Part shown: positions 49,975 through 59,549 of the stretch, piece after piece
Layout: each line of letters opens with the position of its first letter
How positions within the stretch are numbered: position 1 is the stretch's first letter
Assembly: GCA_016931625.1 (NCBI GenBank)
Contig: JAFGEK010000026.1
Coordinates: 1-59,749 of the forward strand
DNA from: Deltaproteobacteria bacterium
GTDB taxonomy: Bacteria > Myxococcota > XYA12-FULL-58-9 > JAFGEK01
Direction: 5' to 3'
DNA: 59,749 nt
Notes under the pieces: generated by a model
What the model was told of the DNA's origin: nothing
The model's database searches: none
Seen by the model: the letters and a program-made list of their open reading frames with translations, nothing else
Position numbers and translations under genes: made by a program

Positions 49975-50058
49975 ATTTATAGCCAATATGGCGAAGGCGG
50001 TTCAAGTCCGACTACTGAAATTGCTGTGCAAGAATACATTGAAAGTTTATCAAAATAA
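49975..50058 (+). pseudogene. Short C-terminal remnant of an unknown gene
   Basis: A frame without start, open from a stop at 49972-49974 to TAA 50056-50058, encodes YGEGGSSPTTEIAVQEYIES near its end. It reads like the C-terminal tail of a protein, not random sequence, but I cannot name the parent. Its neighbour at 50109 is also a gutted gene. The tRNA-like ggttcaagtcc here lies within this coding frame. Confidence 0.3.
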
Positions 50059-50108
50059 ATTTTATTTTTGTAAGTAGTTTGTAAGTTAGTGTTATGGTAG
50101 AAGAGAGT

Positions 50109-50414
50109 ATGCATAAGCAGCTCTTTAACTCGACTAATATTGCTGGTATCGATTTTCGTAATCGAATTATTCGTTTTATTTCTTTAAGCCGTCCACTAAT
50201 TCGCGAACCTGGTTTAATGGCAAATTTGCTAAATGCTAAGCAGACAGCATCACAATGTAATTCATGCTCATATTGCGCCTTTGCCTATGAAATAGAACCG
50301 TTGCGTTGCAGCTATGGTAAGCTTCATAATAACAGAGTAATTACAGAGTATTTAGGGACACTCCCTATTGTTTTTCTTTATAAGTTTTTGGGTCAAGTGA
50401 AATTTCGGTACTGA
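50109..50414 (+). pseudogene. Internally deleted Old Yellow Enzyme-type reductase
   Basis: The frame joins the N terminus of an NADH:flavin oxidoreductase (KQLFNSTNIAGIDFRNRIIR) directly to its C-terminal part (LSRPLIREPGLMANLLN, then CNSCSYCAFAYEIEPLRC). The whole barrel core that binds FMN and substrate, normally over 200 residues, is absent, yet the frame is kept across the junction. Similarity ends near 50335; the rest to 50414 runs into the convergent DUF4340 gene. It cannot be an active enzyme. Confidence 0.65.
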
Positions 50415-51792
50415 AACTAGCCTCTATTAAATCAATCCGGTTACTGTCAGCGCGCATGACATATTGCTGTGCATTTTCAGTTTTGCCAAAAACCATTGCA
50501 TCTACAATAGTACCATTTTTAGCTTTAAGATTAATGCGTAAAGCTGGTCGCGCTAGGTCATATTTTTTAATATCGGTTTGAGTGGCTTTATCTGTAACTA
50601 CTTTGGTAGCTTTTAAACTCCACAAACGATAAAGCAAATCAGTTAGCGTCGCATCTTGTACTTTGGCTTTTTCAGGTAGAATCATATTCCAATCATCAAT
50701 GCCGTTCTTATCGCTACGTAAAAAGGTAAGCGTTTTATCAGCACTAATTAATTCAAGAGTCTGTACTTGAGAACGAGTGAAATTGAGCACTCGTAAATCA
50801 CGTAATGTACTTGCTTCAACTAATAATTTTTCAAATACGGTAGTACCATTAATTTCTAAGATTGGATTATCCCCGCTAATCATCGCATAATACTTAGTGT
50901 CGTCTTTATTTTTAACTTCTGAAAATAGCAATTGCTTGGGGAAACCGTGATTTAGTGAAAGCGTCACTGCAAGTTTTGGCTTATCAAGACCGGTTAGCTT
51001 TAATTTTTCTGGCGTTGCTTGTTCAGCAATGAATGTTGTTGCAGTCACATTAGCCAACTCAGTTAAGATGCCAGATATTGTTTCATTATCAGCAATTGCG
51101 TTAAGTGGCTGCAGCATTCGCCAGTTATTAGTATCAACTTGCTCACAAATATATTTAGTTTTATCGAGTTCAGTTACCGTTATTTTTTTAATATCGTTTT
51201 TATTAAAAGTTAGCAGTTTTTTATTACGTAATTTGAAAAGGTCTTGGTCAAGTTGATATTCAAGTGTACTTGCCACCATAAATATTTTTTCACTGCCGGT
51301 ACGTTCAACGTATAGTGAGTCATCAAACGAATTTTTAATACCAACTAAAAGAGTTTCTTGCTTCCCTTGCGTATCGCTAAGCTTTACGCGAAATCGCGGT
51401 GAATTAAGACCAAAAATGTTGCGGTCACCCACAACACCTTTGTTGTTGGTTAAACTATTTTTTTTATTTTTATTTTCCAGAGATAATAGTTCATTAATAA
51501 TGGAAGTAATGGTTTTATTATCAGCCTTGGTTTTAAGTGGTGTAATTAAAGACCAGTAGTTATTGCCATCCGCAGTTTTTTCGTGAACTAAATTAAAATT
51601 ACCATTATGGTTAGTTAGTGAAATTTCTTTAATAGAGTTAGAATCTTTAAAGGAAAAAACTTTAGCCGCAGCATTTAATGCTTGTTCTTGTTGTTCGCTA
51701 TTACTGGTTTGCCAAAAGGCAATCACGATTGCACCGCCACCGAGTATTAAAGTTACAAGTAGCCCCAAAAGCCTTTTTTGCATGAGGGTCAT
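50365..51792 (-). CDS. DUF4340 protein of the Gld-like ABC operon
   Basis: The 475-residue protein has one N-terminal membrane helix (LLGLLVTLILGGGAIVIAFW) followed by repeated DUF4340 modules (FSFKDSNSIKEISLTNHNG, IFGLNSPRFRVKLSDTQGK, LTGLDKPKLAVTLSLNHG, YDLARPALRINLKAKNG), each reading like an x-GL/A-xP-x-x-x-V motif. It likely sits in the periplasm. The ATG at 51792 has AGAGG about 10 nt upstream; a TTG at 51813 in the same frame is less likely. DUF4340 genes commonly follow gldG-like genes, as here. Confidence 0.87.
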   Translation of the reverse strand: MTLMQKRLLGLLVTLILGGGAIVIAFWQTSNSEQQEQALNAAAKVFSFKDSNSIKEISLTNHNGNFNLVHEKTADGNNYWSLITPLKTKADNKTITSIINELLSLENKNKKNSLTNNKGVVGDRNIFGLNSPRFRVKLSDTQGKQETLLVGIKNSFDDSLYVERTGSEKIFMVASTLEYQLDQDLFKLRNKKLLTFNKNDIKKITVTELDKTKYICEQVDTNNWRMLQPLNAIADNETISGILTELANVTATTFIAEQATPEKLKLTGLDKPKLAVTLSLNHGFPKQLLFSEVKNKDDTKYYAMISGDNPILEINGTTVFEKLLVEASTLRDLRVLNFTRSQVQTLELISADKTLTFLRSDKNGIDDWNMILPEKAKVQDATLTDLLYRLWSLKATKVVTDKATQTDIKKYDLARPALRINLKAKNGTIVDAMVFGKTENAQQYVMRADSNRIDLIEASFSTEISLDPKTYKEKQ

Positions 51793-51817
51793 GGCTATTT
51801 TGCCTCTTTTCAATTAA

Positions 51818-53527
51818 CTAGCGTTTACGACGGGTTAACACGATACCTAAACCAAAGGCGACTACCAAAACAGGGAAAATATCAAGAGAGAAAAATTTTA
51901 TTTGCGCCATTTGCTCGCCAGTAAGAAATAGTTGGCTGGCTGCTCGGGATTTTGGTCTGATAGCGATACGGCTTTGTTCTTGGGCCAACCAATGAATCAT
52001 GTTAATCGCTAAATCACGATTACCTTGAACATTTAAATATTTGTTATTGATCCATTCACTATCACCAACAACTATGAGATGACTTTCATCGCTACGCTTT
52101 TTAGCGGTCTCACTGTCACTGATGGTTTTTGTTGCTGTGATAAACACCGATAATGGGGCTTGAAAATCTTTGTCGTCAAATTCAGCCGCGCCACCAACCA
52201 ATTTTGTTTCACCCCAAGCTGATTCACCAGCCTCTAGTAAAGCGTTAGCTTGTAAACCTTCAATGCCATCACCACTGACCGCCAATGAACGTGTAGTCAT
52301 AAATACTGCTGGGGCGGTTAAATCTTTAACAATGATATGAGTTTCTTGTGATTGAGTTGGTTGAATTAAAGGAGCGGCGGCGCCAAAGCCAAGCAATCGA
52401 TTGACCGGATTGGGATCAACAACGATGTCATTATGCGCTTCAATATGCCATTGTTTTAAAAGGCCCAAAAGTCCCGCATCAGTATCAGGTTCTAATAAAA
52501 CAACCATACGCCCACCCTGATTGAGATACGCTTCAAGAGCCGCAATTTCTGGTGGCAATAAAGGTGATCGCGTAGCTGCTACTACAAGTACAGGGACATT
52601 TTCTGGGATGGTAAGTATATCTTGGTTTTCTTCATTAGTAGTTTGAGCTTGTTTTAAATCTTTAGCTTTAAGTTTATCGCCTTTTGCCGCTTCGCGAGCT
52701 CGTAGCAGTGAAATTTTTTCGACTCCATAACCTTCAGCTTTTAGAGCATCAGCATAACCTTTATAGCCTTCTTGCGCATCGGCAGTATCAATATCAGGTT
52801 CGCCATGACCGGTTAAAAAATAAATGGTCTTGGCTGTTTGCTCAGCAACTTTAATAATAGCGTTGGTTAATTCTTCTTCACTAGTGTCTTTGGCACGAGC
52901 CTCTTGTGAGCCATCCGTAATGACAATCCGCGGACCGCGCTCAGTAATTTGATACTGCTGAATTAAATCAGGACGACTTTGTGGATCAATCATTTCAAAA
53001 GTAAGCTTGTCGCTGGCATTTTGATATCGGCGCAGGGTGTCTTGGGTGCTTAAAAAGTTTGGTTCATTACTATTTATAAAAGCATAAATCGTAACTGTAG
53101 ATTTCAAGCGCTCTAATACACCAGTAGTTTGTGGTGAAAGGGTATATAAACCTTCTTCGGTAAAATCGAATTGTTTTGGATTTTTAAATGCAACGTAGTT
53201 GATAACCCCAACAACTAATAAAGCAACAATTATAGCGGCGCTACTCATTAGTAATAAAGGCGTTGAGCGTGATCCAAAAAAACGTCGCCAAAAACGAGGA
53301 TTAACTGCAAGATAAATTATCAGTGAGGCAACCCCAAGACCTATTTTACCCCATAGCAATACCCCACTCTCACCAGTTAAAAACCAAGTTATGGGGGCAC
53401 TAGCAAGCAGCACAATACCAAAAGCGCCGGTGAAACGTGCTACTGACAAAAAGCCAGAGGTTTGCTGGGTAGTCTGGGTAGTATTGTTAGTTTTTTTTTC
53501 TGTCGTTGTTTGTGACGAAGTGCTCAT
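51818..53527 (-). CDS. GldG-like ABC auxiliary protein
   Basis: The 569-residue protein has a polar Thr/Gln-rich N terminus, about three membrane helices (VARFTGAFGIVLLASAPI, IGLGVASLIIYLAV, SSAAIIVALLVVGVINYVAF) and a GldG-type domain (FDFTEEGLYTLSPQT, GPRIVITDGSQEARA, TIYFLTGHGEPDI, GGRMVVLLEPDTDA). It ends in a last helix (IFPVLVVAFGLGIVLTRRKR). GldG works with GldA and GldF in gliding Bacteroidetes; in other phyla the same trio is widespread with unknown substrate. It follows the permease gene after 59 nt. Confidence 0.88.
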   Translation of the reverse strand: MSTSSQTTTEKKTNNTTQTTQQTSGFLSVARFTGAFGIVLLASAPITWFLTGESGVLLWGKIGLGVASLIIYLAVNPRFWRRFFGSRSTPLLLMSSAAIIVALLVVGVINYVAFKNPKQFDFTEEGLYTLSPQTTGVLERLKSTVTIYAFINSNEPNFLSTQDTLRRYQNASDKLTFEMIDPQSRPDLIQQYQITERGPRIVITDGSQEARAKDTSEEELTNAIIKVAEQTAKTIYFLTGHGEPDIDTADAQEGYKGYADALKAEGYGVEKISLLRAREAAKGDKLKAKDLKQAQTTNEENQDILTIPENVPVLVVAATRSPLLPPEIAALEAYLNQGGRMVVLLEPDTDAGLLGLLKQWHIEAHNDIVVDPNPVNRLLGFGAAAPLIQPTQSQETHIIVKDLTAPAVFMTTRSLAVSGDGIEGLQANALLEAGESAWGETKLVGGAAEFDDKDFQAPLSVFITATKTISDSETAKKRSDESHLIVVGDSEWINNKYLNVQGNRDLAINMIHWLAQEQSRIAIRPKSRAASQLFLTGEQMAQIKFFSLDIFPVLVVAFGLGIVLTRRKR

Positions 53528-53586
53528 TTAAGTTACTCCGATATTCACTAAATGCCTTCTTAATAACTAGCTAACGATTAAGATGT

Positions 53587-54375
53587 TTAACGCCAACGTT
53601 GTGCTTCGACGACGCGATAAGTAAGAAACAACCCAACAAAAGCGAGCGAAGCATAATAGACAATGCCGGTTACTTTTACGACGCCTTTAATAAAATCTTC
53701 AAGATGATTAGTTATTGAGATGTATTCAAAGAAACCTTGCCAAAAGCCTTCTTTGCCACGTGAGGCATAGCCAATTACAAAAAACATTAACAATAATGAA
53801 AACGAAGTAATAGCAGCTACAATTTGTGAAGAAGTTAAGGCGCTCGCTAGTAAGCCAATGGCAATAAAGCTTGCCCCTAAGCAGAACATACCAACGTAAC
53901 CTATAATTACGGTTTTGAAGTCAAGAGGGCTTTGCCCAGCAGCAGCCCCACCATATACATGTAATAATAGTGGAAAAATGAAAGTAAGTGCGAGCATTAT
54001 AGTCATTATAGTTATGGCTGCGAGATATTTTCCTAAGACTATTTCAGCCGGTCTGACTGGTACGGTCATTAGTAGTTCAAGAGTATTACTTTTACGTTCT
54101 TCAGCAAATAAACGCATGGTTAGTAAAGGCAATAAAAATAAAAAGAACACTGAGATGTTACGTAAGATATTACCCATTACGACATCAGTGAGGTTAAGTT
54201 GCTGCTGCATCCATGGCTGTTGTGCAGCTTGCATATAGATTTGCTGATATTGTTCAACTAGCGTAGTGAAAAAGAACGCGGTCATCAGCAAAAAGAAGCC
54301 GAACAAAGCGTAGCTAACCCAAGTAGTCAGATAAACGCGGATATCTTTACCGGCTATAGTTAAAATATTACGCAT
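53587..54375 (-). CDS. ABC-2 type permease (GldF-like)
   Basis: The 262-residue protein has six membrane helices of the ABC-2 type, with KDIRVYLTTWVSYALFGFFL at the start and the conserved cytoplasmic segment RLFAEERKSNTLELLMTVPV. The last helix ends in TYRVVEAQRWR. It should pair with the ATPase encoded 7 nt upstream and the GldG-like protein downstream. Substrate is unknown. Confidence 0.9.
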   Translation of the reverse strand: MRNILTIAGKDIRVYLTTWVSYALFGFFLLMTAFFFTTLVEQYQQIYMQAAQQPWMQQQLNLTDVVMGNILRNISVFFLFLLPLLTMRLFAEERKSNTLELLMTVPVRPAEIVLGKYLAAITIMTIMLALTFIFPLLLHVYGGAAAGQSPLDFKTVIIGYVGMFCLGASFIAIGLLASALTSSQIVAAITSFSLLLMFFVIGYASRGKEGFWQGFFEYISITNHLEDFIKGVVKVTGIVYYASLAFVGLFLTYRVVEAQRWR

Positions 54376-54382
54376 ATGAGCT

Positions 54383-55108
54383 CTATGCCTCCGTAAGTTG
54401 CAGAAACACCTGCTCTAATGATGCTGCTTCACTGTCATGACGATGTTTGGCGACCAGATCATCGAGTTTGTCATCAGCTACAATGGTACCGTGATTAATA
54501 ATGATGACACGGTCACAGGTGGCAGCTACTTCTTGCAAAATATGGGTTGAAAGTAACACCGTATGATTACCCGCTAAGCTTTTTACTAAAGAGCGTACTT
54601 CACCAATTTGCCGCGGGTCTAAACCAACAGTCGGTTCATCAAGAATCAGCACCTCGGGGTCGCCAAGTAATGCTTGGGCTAAGCCAACCCGCTGACGAAA
54701 ACCTTTTGACAAAGGAGCAATTAAGGTATGTCGCTCATCGCCAAGCTTGGTTATTTCAACAACGCGCTCAATTTCGCTTTGTAACTTTTTACTGCGCAAA
54801 CCCTTTAGTTTACCAACAAAGCGTAAATACTCATTAACGGTTAAATCCAGATAAACCGGCGGTTGCTCAGGTAGGTAACCAATGCGACGACGTACTTGCA
54901 TCGGCTCATCTAGTACATTAAAATCCGCAACTTTGGCTATGCCAGATGTTGCTGGCATAAAACCGGTGAGGATTTTCATAGTTGTGGTTTTACCTGCGCC
55001 ATTAGGCCCTAAAAAGCCAACTATTTCACCTTTGTTTACTTTGAAAGTAAGCGAATCAACCGCAGTGAGGCTGCGATAGCTTTTGCATAGGCCAACAGTC
55101 TCAATCAT
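54383..55108 (-). CDS. ABC transporter ATPase (GldA-like)
   Basis: The 241-residue ATPase shows VGFLGPNGAGKTTTMKILTG (Walker A), APLSKGFRQRVGLAQALLG (signature), VLILDEPTVGLDPRQ (Walker B) and VLLSTHILQEV (switch His). It is the first gene of a four-gene operon with the GldF-like permease, GldG-like protein and DUF4340 protein. The domain is short with no extra C-terminal part, as in ABC-2 exporters. Confidence 0.94.
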   Translation of the reverse strand: MIETVGLCKSYRSLTAVDSLTFKVNKGEIVGFLGPNGAGKTTTMKILTGFMPATSGIAKVADFNVLDEPMQVRRRIGYLPEQPPVYLDLTVNEYLRFVGKLKGLRSKKLQSEIERVVEITKLGDERHTLIAPLSKGFRQRVGLAQALLGDPEVLILDEPTVGLDPRQIGEVRSLVKSLAGNHTVLLSTHILQEVAATCDRVIIINHGTIVADDKLDDLVAKHRHDSEAASLEQVFLQLTEA

Positions 55109-55412
55109 AACTCCTCCAAATGTACCCCTATAAAAGCGCTAAGCTTTTAATGCGATGACAACCCACGATGTCAAGCGTGTATTTTTAAAAATAGCTAATT
55201 TGTTGGGTGAAAATTGTTAAAGGTTTTTAAGCCTTTTTAATCAGACTGGTTTTGGTGGTAATTTATATAATCTTCGTGGTTTGATTTATTAAATTTTTCA
55301 GAATATCTATGGTTAATGTACATTACTAGGTTCCGATGCATAAACTTTGTTATGAATATAGGCATTTTTTCTGCTAAATAAAGATTAAATTAAAATTTAT
55401 TTACTGGACAGA
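55109..55412. other. Divergent intergenic region
   Basis: These 304 bp separate the ABC operon (leftward) from the cation-efflux gene (rightward) and must hold both promoters. The DNA is AT-rich. AAAAGC/GCTTTT near 55133-55149 and AAAGG/CCTTT near 55220-55240 can form short hairpins. I see no promoter I would call with confidence and no small gene. Confidence 0.6.
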
Positions 55413-56840
55413 ATGAAACAAAAAATTAACGATCCAGCACAAAATGCAGCCCGCGAAAAACGTTTTGTGGCATTAACTTCAGTAATTGCAGCGGTAGTGC
55501 TTACGGCAGTAAAAATTATTGTCGGCATTAACACTGGCAGCTTGGGTATTCTCTCAGAAGCTGCTCACTCTGCCATCGATTTAGTTGCAGCATTAGTAAC
55601 TTTTTGGGCGGTGCATGCCGCTTGCAAACCCGCTGACCGCGAGCATACCTATGGTCATGGCAAAATTGAAAATATCTCGGCTTTATTTGAAACTTTATTG
55701 CTTATTGCGACTTGTGTTTGGATCTGCATCGAAGCCATCGAACGCTTGGCCTATAATCCAGTGCACGTTGACCCCAGCATATGGGCTTTTGCGATTATGG
55801 TCGGCTCTATTATTATTGATTTCTCACGATCACGCGCGCTAGCACGGGTTGCCAAAAAATATCAAAGCCAAGCTCTTGAAGCCGATGCTTTGCATTTCTC
55901 CACAGATATCTGGTCATCCGCCGTAGTTATTATCGGCTTAGTGTTTGTACGTCTTGGTGATGCCCTGGGTATACCTTGGCTTGGGCAAGCTGACGCCGTC
56001 GCTGCCTTAGTTGTTGCCGGTATTGTGGTGTGGGTAAGTTTGCGTCTTGGCAAACGTTCGCTTGACGATTTGCTCGATGCGGTACCGTCACATATGCAAG
56101 AACTAGCGATGCAAGCCGCCGCCTTAGTTGAAGGTGTGCGCTCGGTTACTCAAGCTCGACTGCGACGTAGTGGACCTCAAGTATTTGTTGATCTCACTTT
56201 AGCAGTAAAGCGTGATTTTGCATTTGAACGCGCTCATGAAATTGGAGATGCGGCAGCCATCGCGGTAAGCAAAGCCATACCCGGTGCTGATGTGGTGGTG
56301 CATGTTGAGCCAATTCAAAGTGTAGATGAAAATCTTACCACCATTACGCGGTTAATTGCCGCGCGCTATGGTTTAGGCGCTCACGCAATTAGTATTGAGA
56401 CTCACCAAAACGGTGAGTCAATTGAAGTGCACCTTGAAGTTGATGAAAATCTCACCCTTTTACAAGCACACTGTCGCGCCAGTGATTTTGAGCATGCTTT
56501 AAAGAGTGCAGCTCCAAAGTTAATTGAAATTACCACCCATATCGAACCGACCGGGGTTCATTCGGCAGTACGTAATGGTGAGCCGATAGAAAACCAAGAA
56601 GTATTAGTTTTAATTGAAAAGTTAAAATCTAGCGTAGCCTTGCCATTTTCGGTGCATCATTTGCGTATTCGTAGTGTACAAAATGAAATTGATATTTCGT
56701 TTCATTGTACTATAGACGGTCAAACACCTATTACCGAAGCTCACTCATTAACCGAACAAATCGAGAATAGTCTACGTGAACAGTTACCCAATGTCGGTCA
56801 TGTGCTTATTCACGTTGAGCCACCGGGACGCTGTGGATAA
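55413..56840 (+). CDS. Cation diffusion facilitator with extended C terminus
   Basis: The 475-residue protein has a CDF transporter core with the metal-site motifs LSEAAHSAIDLVAALVTF (helix 2) and EADALHFSTDIWSS (helix 5), probably a zinc/iron/manganese-proton antiporter. The C-terminal cytoplasmic part is about twice the usual length and contains three similar segments, each closing in a VHVEP-like strand: ADVVVHVEPIQS, EITTHIEPTG and GHVLIHVEPPG. These look like repeated dimerisation/sensor domains, of which most CDF proteins have one. It is followed after 21 nt by the convergent ribF. Confidence 0.9.
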   Translation: MKQKINDPAQNAAREKRFVALTSVIAAVVLTAVKIIVGINTGSLGILSEAAHSAIDLVAALVTFWAVHAACKPADREHTYGHGKIENISALFETLLLIATCVWICIEAIERLAYNPVHVDPSIWAFAIMVGSIIIDFSRSRALARVAKKYQSQALEADALHFSTDIWSSAVVIIGLVFVRLGDALGIPWLGQADAVAALVVAGIVVWVSLRLGKRSLDDLLDAVPSHMQELAMQAAALVEGVRSVTQARLRRSGPQVFVDLTLAVKRDFAFERAHEIGDAAAIAVSKAIPGADVVVHVEPIQSVDENLTTITRLIAARYGLGAHAISIETHQNGESIEVHLEVDENLTLLQAHCRASDFEHALKSAAPKLIEITTHIEPTGVHSAVRNGEPIENQEVLVLIEKLKSSVALPFSVHHLRIRSVQNEIDISFHCTIDGQTPITEAHSLTEQIENSLREQLPNVGHVLIHVEPPGRCG

Positions 56841-56861
56841 TTTGAAGAACAAAAAACGTTA

Positions 56862-57782
56862 TTACCCTAAAACCCGTCGCGCCTGTTCAATGTCACTTTT
56901 TATCTGCGCTTTTAGAGCGGTTACATCAGAAAAATTTATTTCGCTACGCAGGCGATCAATAAGCTCAATGGTCATTGCGGTACCATATAGCGGCCCGCCT
57001 TGGTATTCAGGAAAATGGGCTTCGATTTTTAATTGGTCGCCACCAAAAGTGGGGGTGGTACCAATATTAACTACCGCTTCAAACAAGCCAATATCGCAAA
57101 TTGCACGGCCAGCGTAGACACCCGATGACGGTATTAGCTCATAGTGAGTATCTAAATTGGCCGTCGGAAAACCTAAACCTGTACCACGTTGTGCTCCTCG
57201 TAAAATCACACCGGCAAGCGTAAACGGTCGACCCAGCAACATGGCTGCCCCACGTACGGTGCCCGACCATAAATATTCACGAATTTTGCTTGAACTAACG
57301 GTTATGTTATTAACCATATGAGTAGCTATTGAATGCACGCTATAGCCAAAAACATTACCCCACTCAAACAGTTTTTGTACATCACCGCTTTGTTTATTGC
57401 CAAATGTGAATTTATTGCCGACAACAACATGTTTGGCCTTGACTTTGGTTGCCAAGGTGCGTGCGAAGGAATTGGCGCTTTGTCGGGCAAACTCATCAGT
57501 AAAGGGCTCAATTAAGGTGGTGCCAATTCCCATTGCCTCAAGTCTAGCTAAACGTACAGATAGTGGTTCAATTAACTTAGGCGCATTGGCAGGTTGAGTT
57601 ATTTTTAAAGGATGCGGATCAAAAGTATAGACTAAGCTAGGCAACCCGGTAGCGGCTGCAATAGCTTGAACTTTATGTAGTAAAGCCTGATGACCCAAAT
57701 GAACACTGTCAAAAACCCCAATGCCAACTACGTAAGAGTCACCACCGAGGTCGTAATTATAACTGCCACGCAAAACTCGCAT
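56862..57782 (-). CDS. ribF: Bifunctional riboflavin kinase/FAD synthetase RibF
   Basis: The 306-residue enzyme converts riboflavin to FMN and FAD. The N-terminal adenylyltransferase has GIGVFDSVHLGHQALLHKV (HxGH motif), VYTFDPHPLKI, VVGNKFTFGNKQSGD and SSSKIREYLWSGTVRGAAML. The C-terminal kinase domain has LGRPFTLAGVI, GTGLGFPTANLD and NIGTTPTFGGD, the last in place of the usual NIGxxPTFxG. Length is normal. It is convergent with the cation-efflux gene. Confidence 0.96.
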   Translation of the reverse strand: MRVLRGSYNYDLGGDSYVVGIGVFDSVHLGHQALLHKVQAIAAATGLPSLVYTFDPHPLKITQPANAPKLIEPLSVRLARLEAMGIGTTLIEPFTDEFARQSANSFARTLATKVKAKHVVVGNKFTFGNKQSGDVQKLFEWGNVFGYSVHSIATHMVNNITVSSSKIREYLWSGTVRGAAMLLGRPFTLAGVILRGAQRGTGLGFPTANLDTHYELIPSSGVYAGRAICDIGLFEAVVNIGTTPTFGGDQLKIEAHFPEYQGGPLYGTAMTIELIDRLRSEINFSDVTALKAQIKSDIEQARRVLG

Positions 57783-57829
57783 CTTGGTTTACTTTACTAG
57801 CGTTAACTTGACTTGCTGCCAAGTGGGAT

Positions 57830-58117
57830 ATGCTACTTAACGCGGTGTGGTTATATAGTACCGTAAACATCGTTAATATTGAAATTAACACAGAACAGAC
57901 AGCGCAAATACATGTTTGTCGCGATGCTGATTTGTTGGGTCGCTATTGGGGACGGGTGTTTACGGTTAAGTCGGTTGATGAGTTGCTACACGAATTCATG
58001 CAGCTGGCAGAACATAATATTACAGAGAGTTATTGTCGTCTGGCGCCGAATGGTTGGCTGCTGACAGCGTTACTTATGCAATTAGGTCAGCATTTTTTGA
58101 ATCAACACCTAAGATAA
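57830..58117 (+). CDS. Small unknown protein
   Basis: The 95-residue frame encodes a protein without recognised family: IEINTEQTAQIHVCRDADLL, then VKSVDELLHEFMQLAEHNIT and a C-terminal helix (GWLLTALLMQLGQHFLNQHL). Composition looks protein-like, with regular hydrophobic spacing and no low complexity. GTGGG lies immediately before the ATG. It sits alone, divergent from ribF by 47 bp, so it is plausible but unproven. The 190 bp that follow (58118-58307) are AT-rich and I see nothing in them. Confidence 0.5.
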   Translation: MLLNAVWLYSTVNIVNIEINTEQTAQIHVCRDADLLGRYWGRVFTVKSVDELLHEFMQLAEHNITESYCRLAPNGWLLTALLMQLGQHFLNQHLR

Positions 58118-58307
58118 ATAATACGAAATTGTTGCTATCAATTTTAGTGTTAAAACGAAAATATTGCTTATTTCTGATGTATAGCCAAATAAGCCAGTAA
58201 TATTATTAATTTAACAGTATCTGACATTTATTTAACGGGATACGGGGATGAAAGCACTGTATGAACAACTATCTTGACTATTGGCAAATATGAAGCATAC
58301 TTCATAA

Positions 58308-59501
58308 ATGCCAACTGATTGGTTTTATAGAACTTTTGAGCAATATTGGAATGACAACCCACCTGAAGCACTACGTCTTTTTCCAGTTTGGTTGCTGCTT
58401 GGTCCAAGGCAAGTAGGAAAAAGTTCGCTTTTAAAACGCTGTGGTGCCAAACGCCAATATATTAATTTAGATGATTTAGCTACACGCACTCGTGCTAATG
58501 CCGACCCTATTCTGTTTGCTCGTGAACTTCAGCCACCTTTAATAATTGACGAAATTCAATATGCTCCAGCGTTGTTATCGCCAATTAAACAAATCGCGGA
58601 CGCAACTAATACCCCAGGTGCGGTGTGGTTAACTGGCTCACAAAGCTTTGAAGTGATGCTTAACGTACGAGAAAGTCTCGCTGGTCGTGTCGCCATTATG
58701 AATTTATTTGGGCTTTCAGATAATGAAAAGCTGCTTGGCGATGAGCAACATGAACCAGCGGCATACTTTGAAGCTATGTTGCGTACTGGGTTTCCCAAAC
58801 TATGGCCTAGTCGTGATTTGCAAACTCGCGACTTATATCTATCTAGCTATGCACAAACTTATATTGAACGTGACGTTAGAGAATTAATGCAGATTGATCG
58901 TCGCCGCGAATTTGAAACGTTTTTGCGGTTATGCGCTTTACGCACAGGCGCAATTGTAAATTATGATGAATTAGCACGTGATACGGGTGTATCATCAGCC
59001 ACTATAAAAAGTTGGTTAAGTGTTCTTGAAGACAGTTTTCTTATTCGCTTATTGCAACCTGAATATGATAACCGCAGTAAGCGACTCATAAAACATCCAA
59101 AGTTATACTTTCTTGATATTGGGCTTGCAGCATATTTAGGTGGTTATAAAAATGCGGAAACCTTACGCTTAGGTCCGCAAGCTGGTGCTGCTTTTGAAAC
59201 TCATGTTCTGTCAGAAATTTATAAATATTTTAAACATAATATACTAGAAGTTGATATCCGTTTTTGGCGAACGCGCGACGGGCATGAAATAGATTTTATC
59301 GTAGAAGCCGCTGGTAACAAACTACCTATTGAGGTCAAGCTAGGTATGCCACGTATACAATCACTACCAGCTTTGCCTAAAAATATTGCCAGCAATTGGC
59401 AACCGGCACAAATAGTATCACTAGCAATTACCCAACGTCAGCAATTATCAGATGATTGGTTGATAACCCCCCCTTGGAAGCTGAATTTAACAGCCCAATA
59501 G
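58308..59501 (+). CDS. AAA ATPase with DUF4143 domain
   Basis: The 397-residue protein has an AAA_14-type P-loop domain (LLLGPRQVGKSSLLKRCG, Walker A; PLIIDEIQYAPALL, Walker B; VWLTGSQSFEVM) and a C-terminal DUF4143 domain. That domain contains a winged helix (NYDELARDTGVSSATIKSWL) and a PD-(D/E)xK-like core (AAFETHVLSEIYKYF, FWRTRDGHEIDFIVEAAGNK, LPIEVKLG). Such proteins are common in accessory genome patches and are sometimes linked to defence or restriction; the function is not established. It lies next to an IS21 remnant. Confidence 0.88.
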   Translation: MPTDWFYRTFEQYWNDNPPEALRLFPVWLLLGPRQVGKSSLLKRCGAKRQYINLDDLATRTRANADPILFARELQPPLIIDEIQYAPALLSPIKQIADATNTPGAVWLTGSQSFEVMLNVRESLAGRVAIMNLFGLSDNEKLLGDEQHEPAAYFEAMLRTGFPKLWPSRDLQTRDLYLSSYAQTYIERDVRELMQIDRRREFETFLRLCALRTGAIVNYDELARDTGVSSATIKSWLSVLEDSFLIRLLQPEYDNRSKRLIKHPKLYFLDIGLAAYLGGYKNAETLRLGPQAGAAFETHVLSEIYKYFKHNILEVDIRFWRTRDGHEIDFIVEAAGNKLPIEVKLGMPRIQSLPALPKNIASNWQPAQIVSLAITQRQQLSDDWLITPPWKLNLTAQ

Positions 59502-59549
59502 CGTACCTGTTAATTGTGCTTAGCATCGTTATTAGGGGCACCGTTATTA

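Noticed and set aside
49981-50020. tRNA-like sequence (ggcggttcaagtccg) resembling a T-arm
   Set aside because: Only three bases pair on each side, no acceptor, D- or anticodon arm is present, and the sequence is part of an open protein frame ending at 50058.
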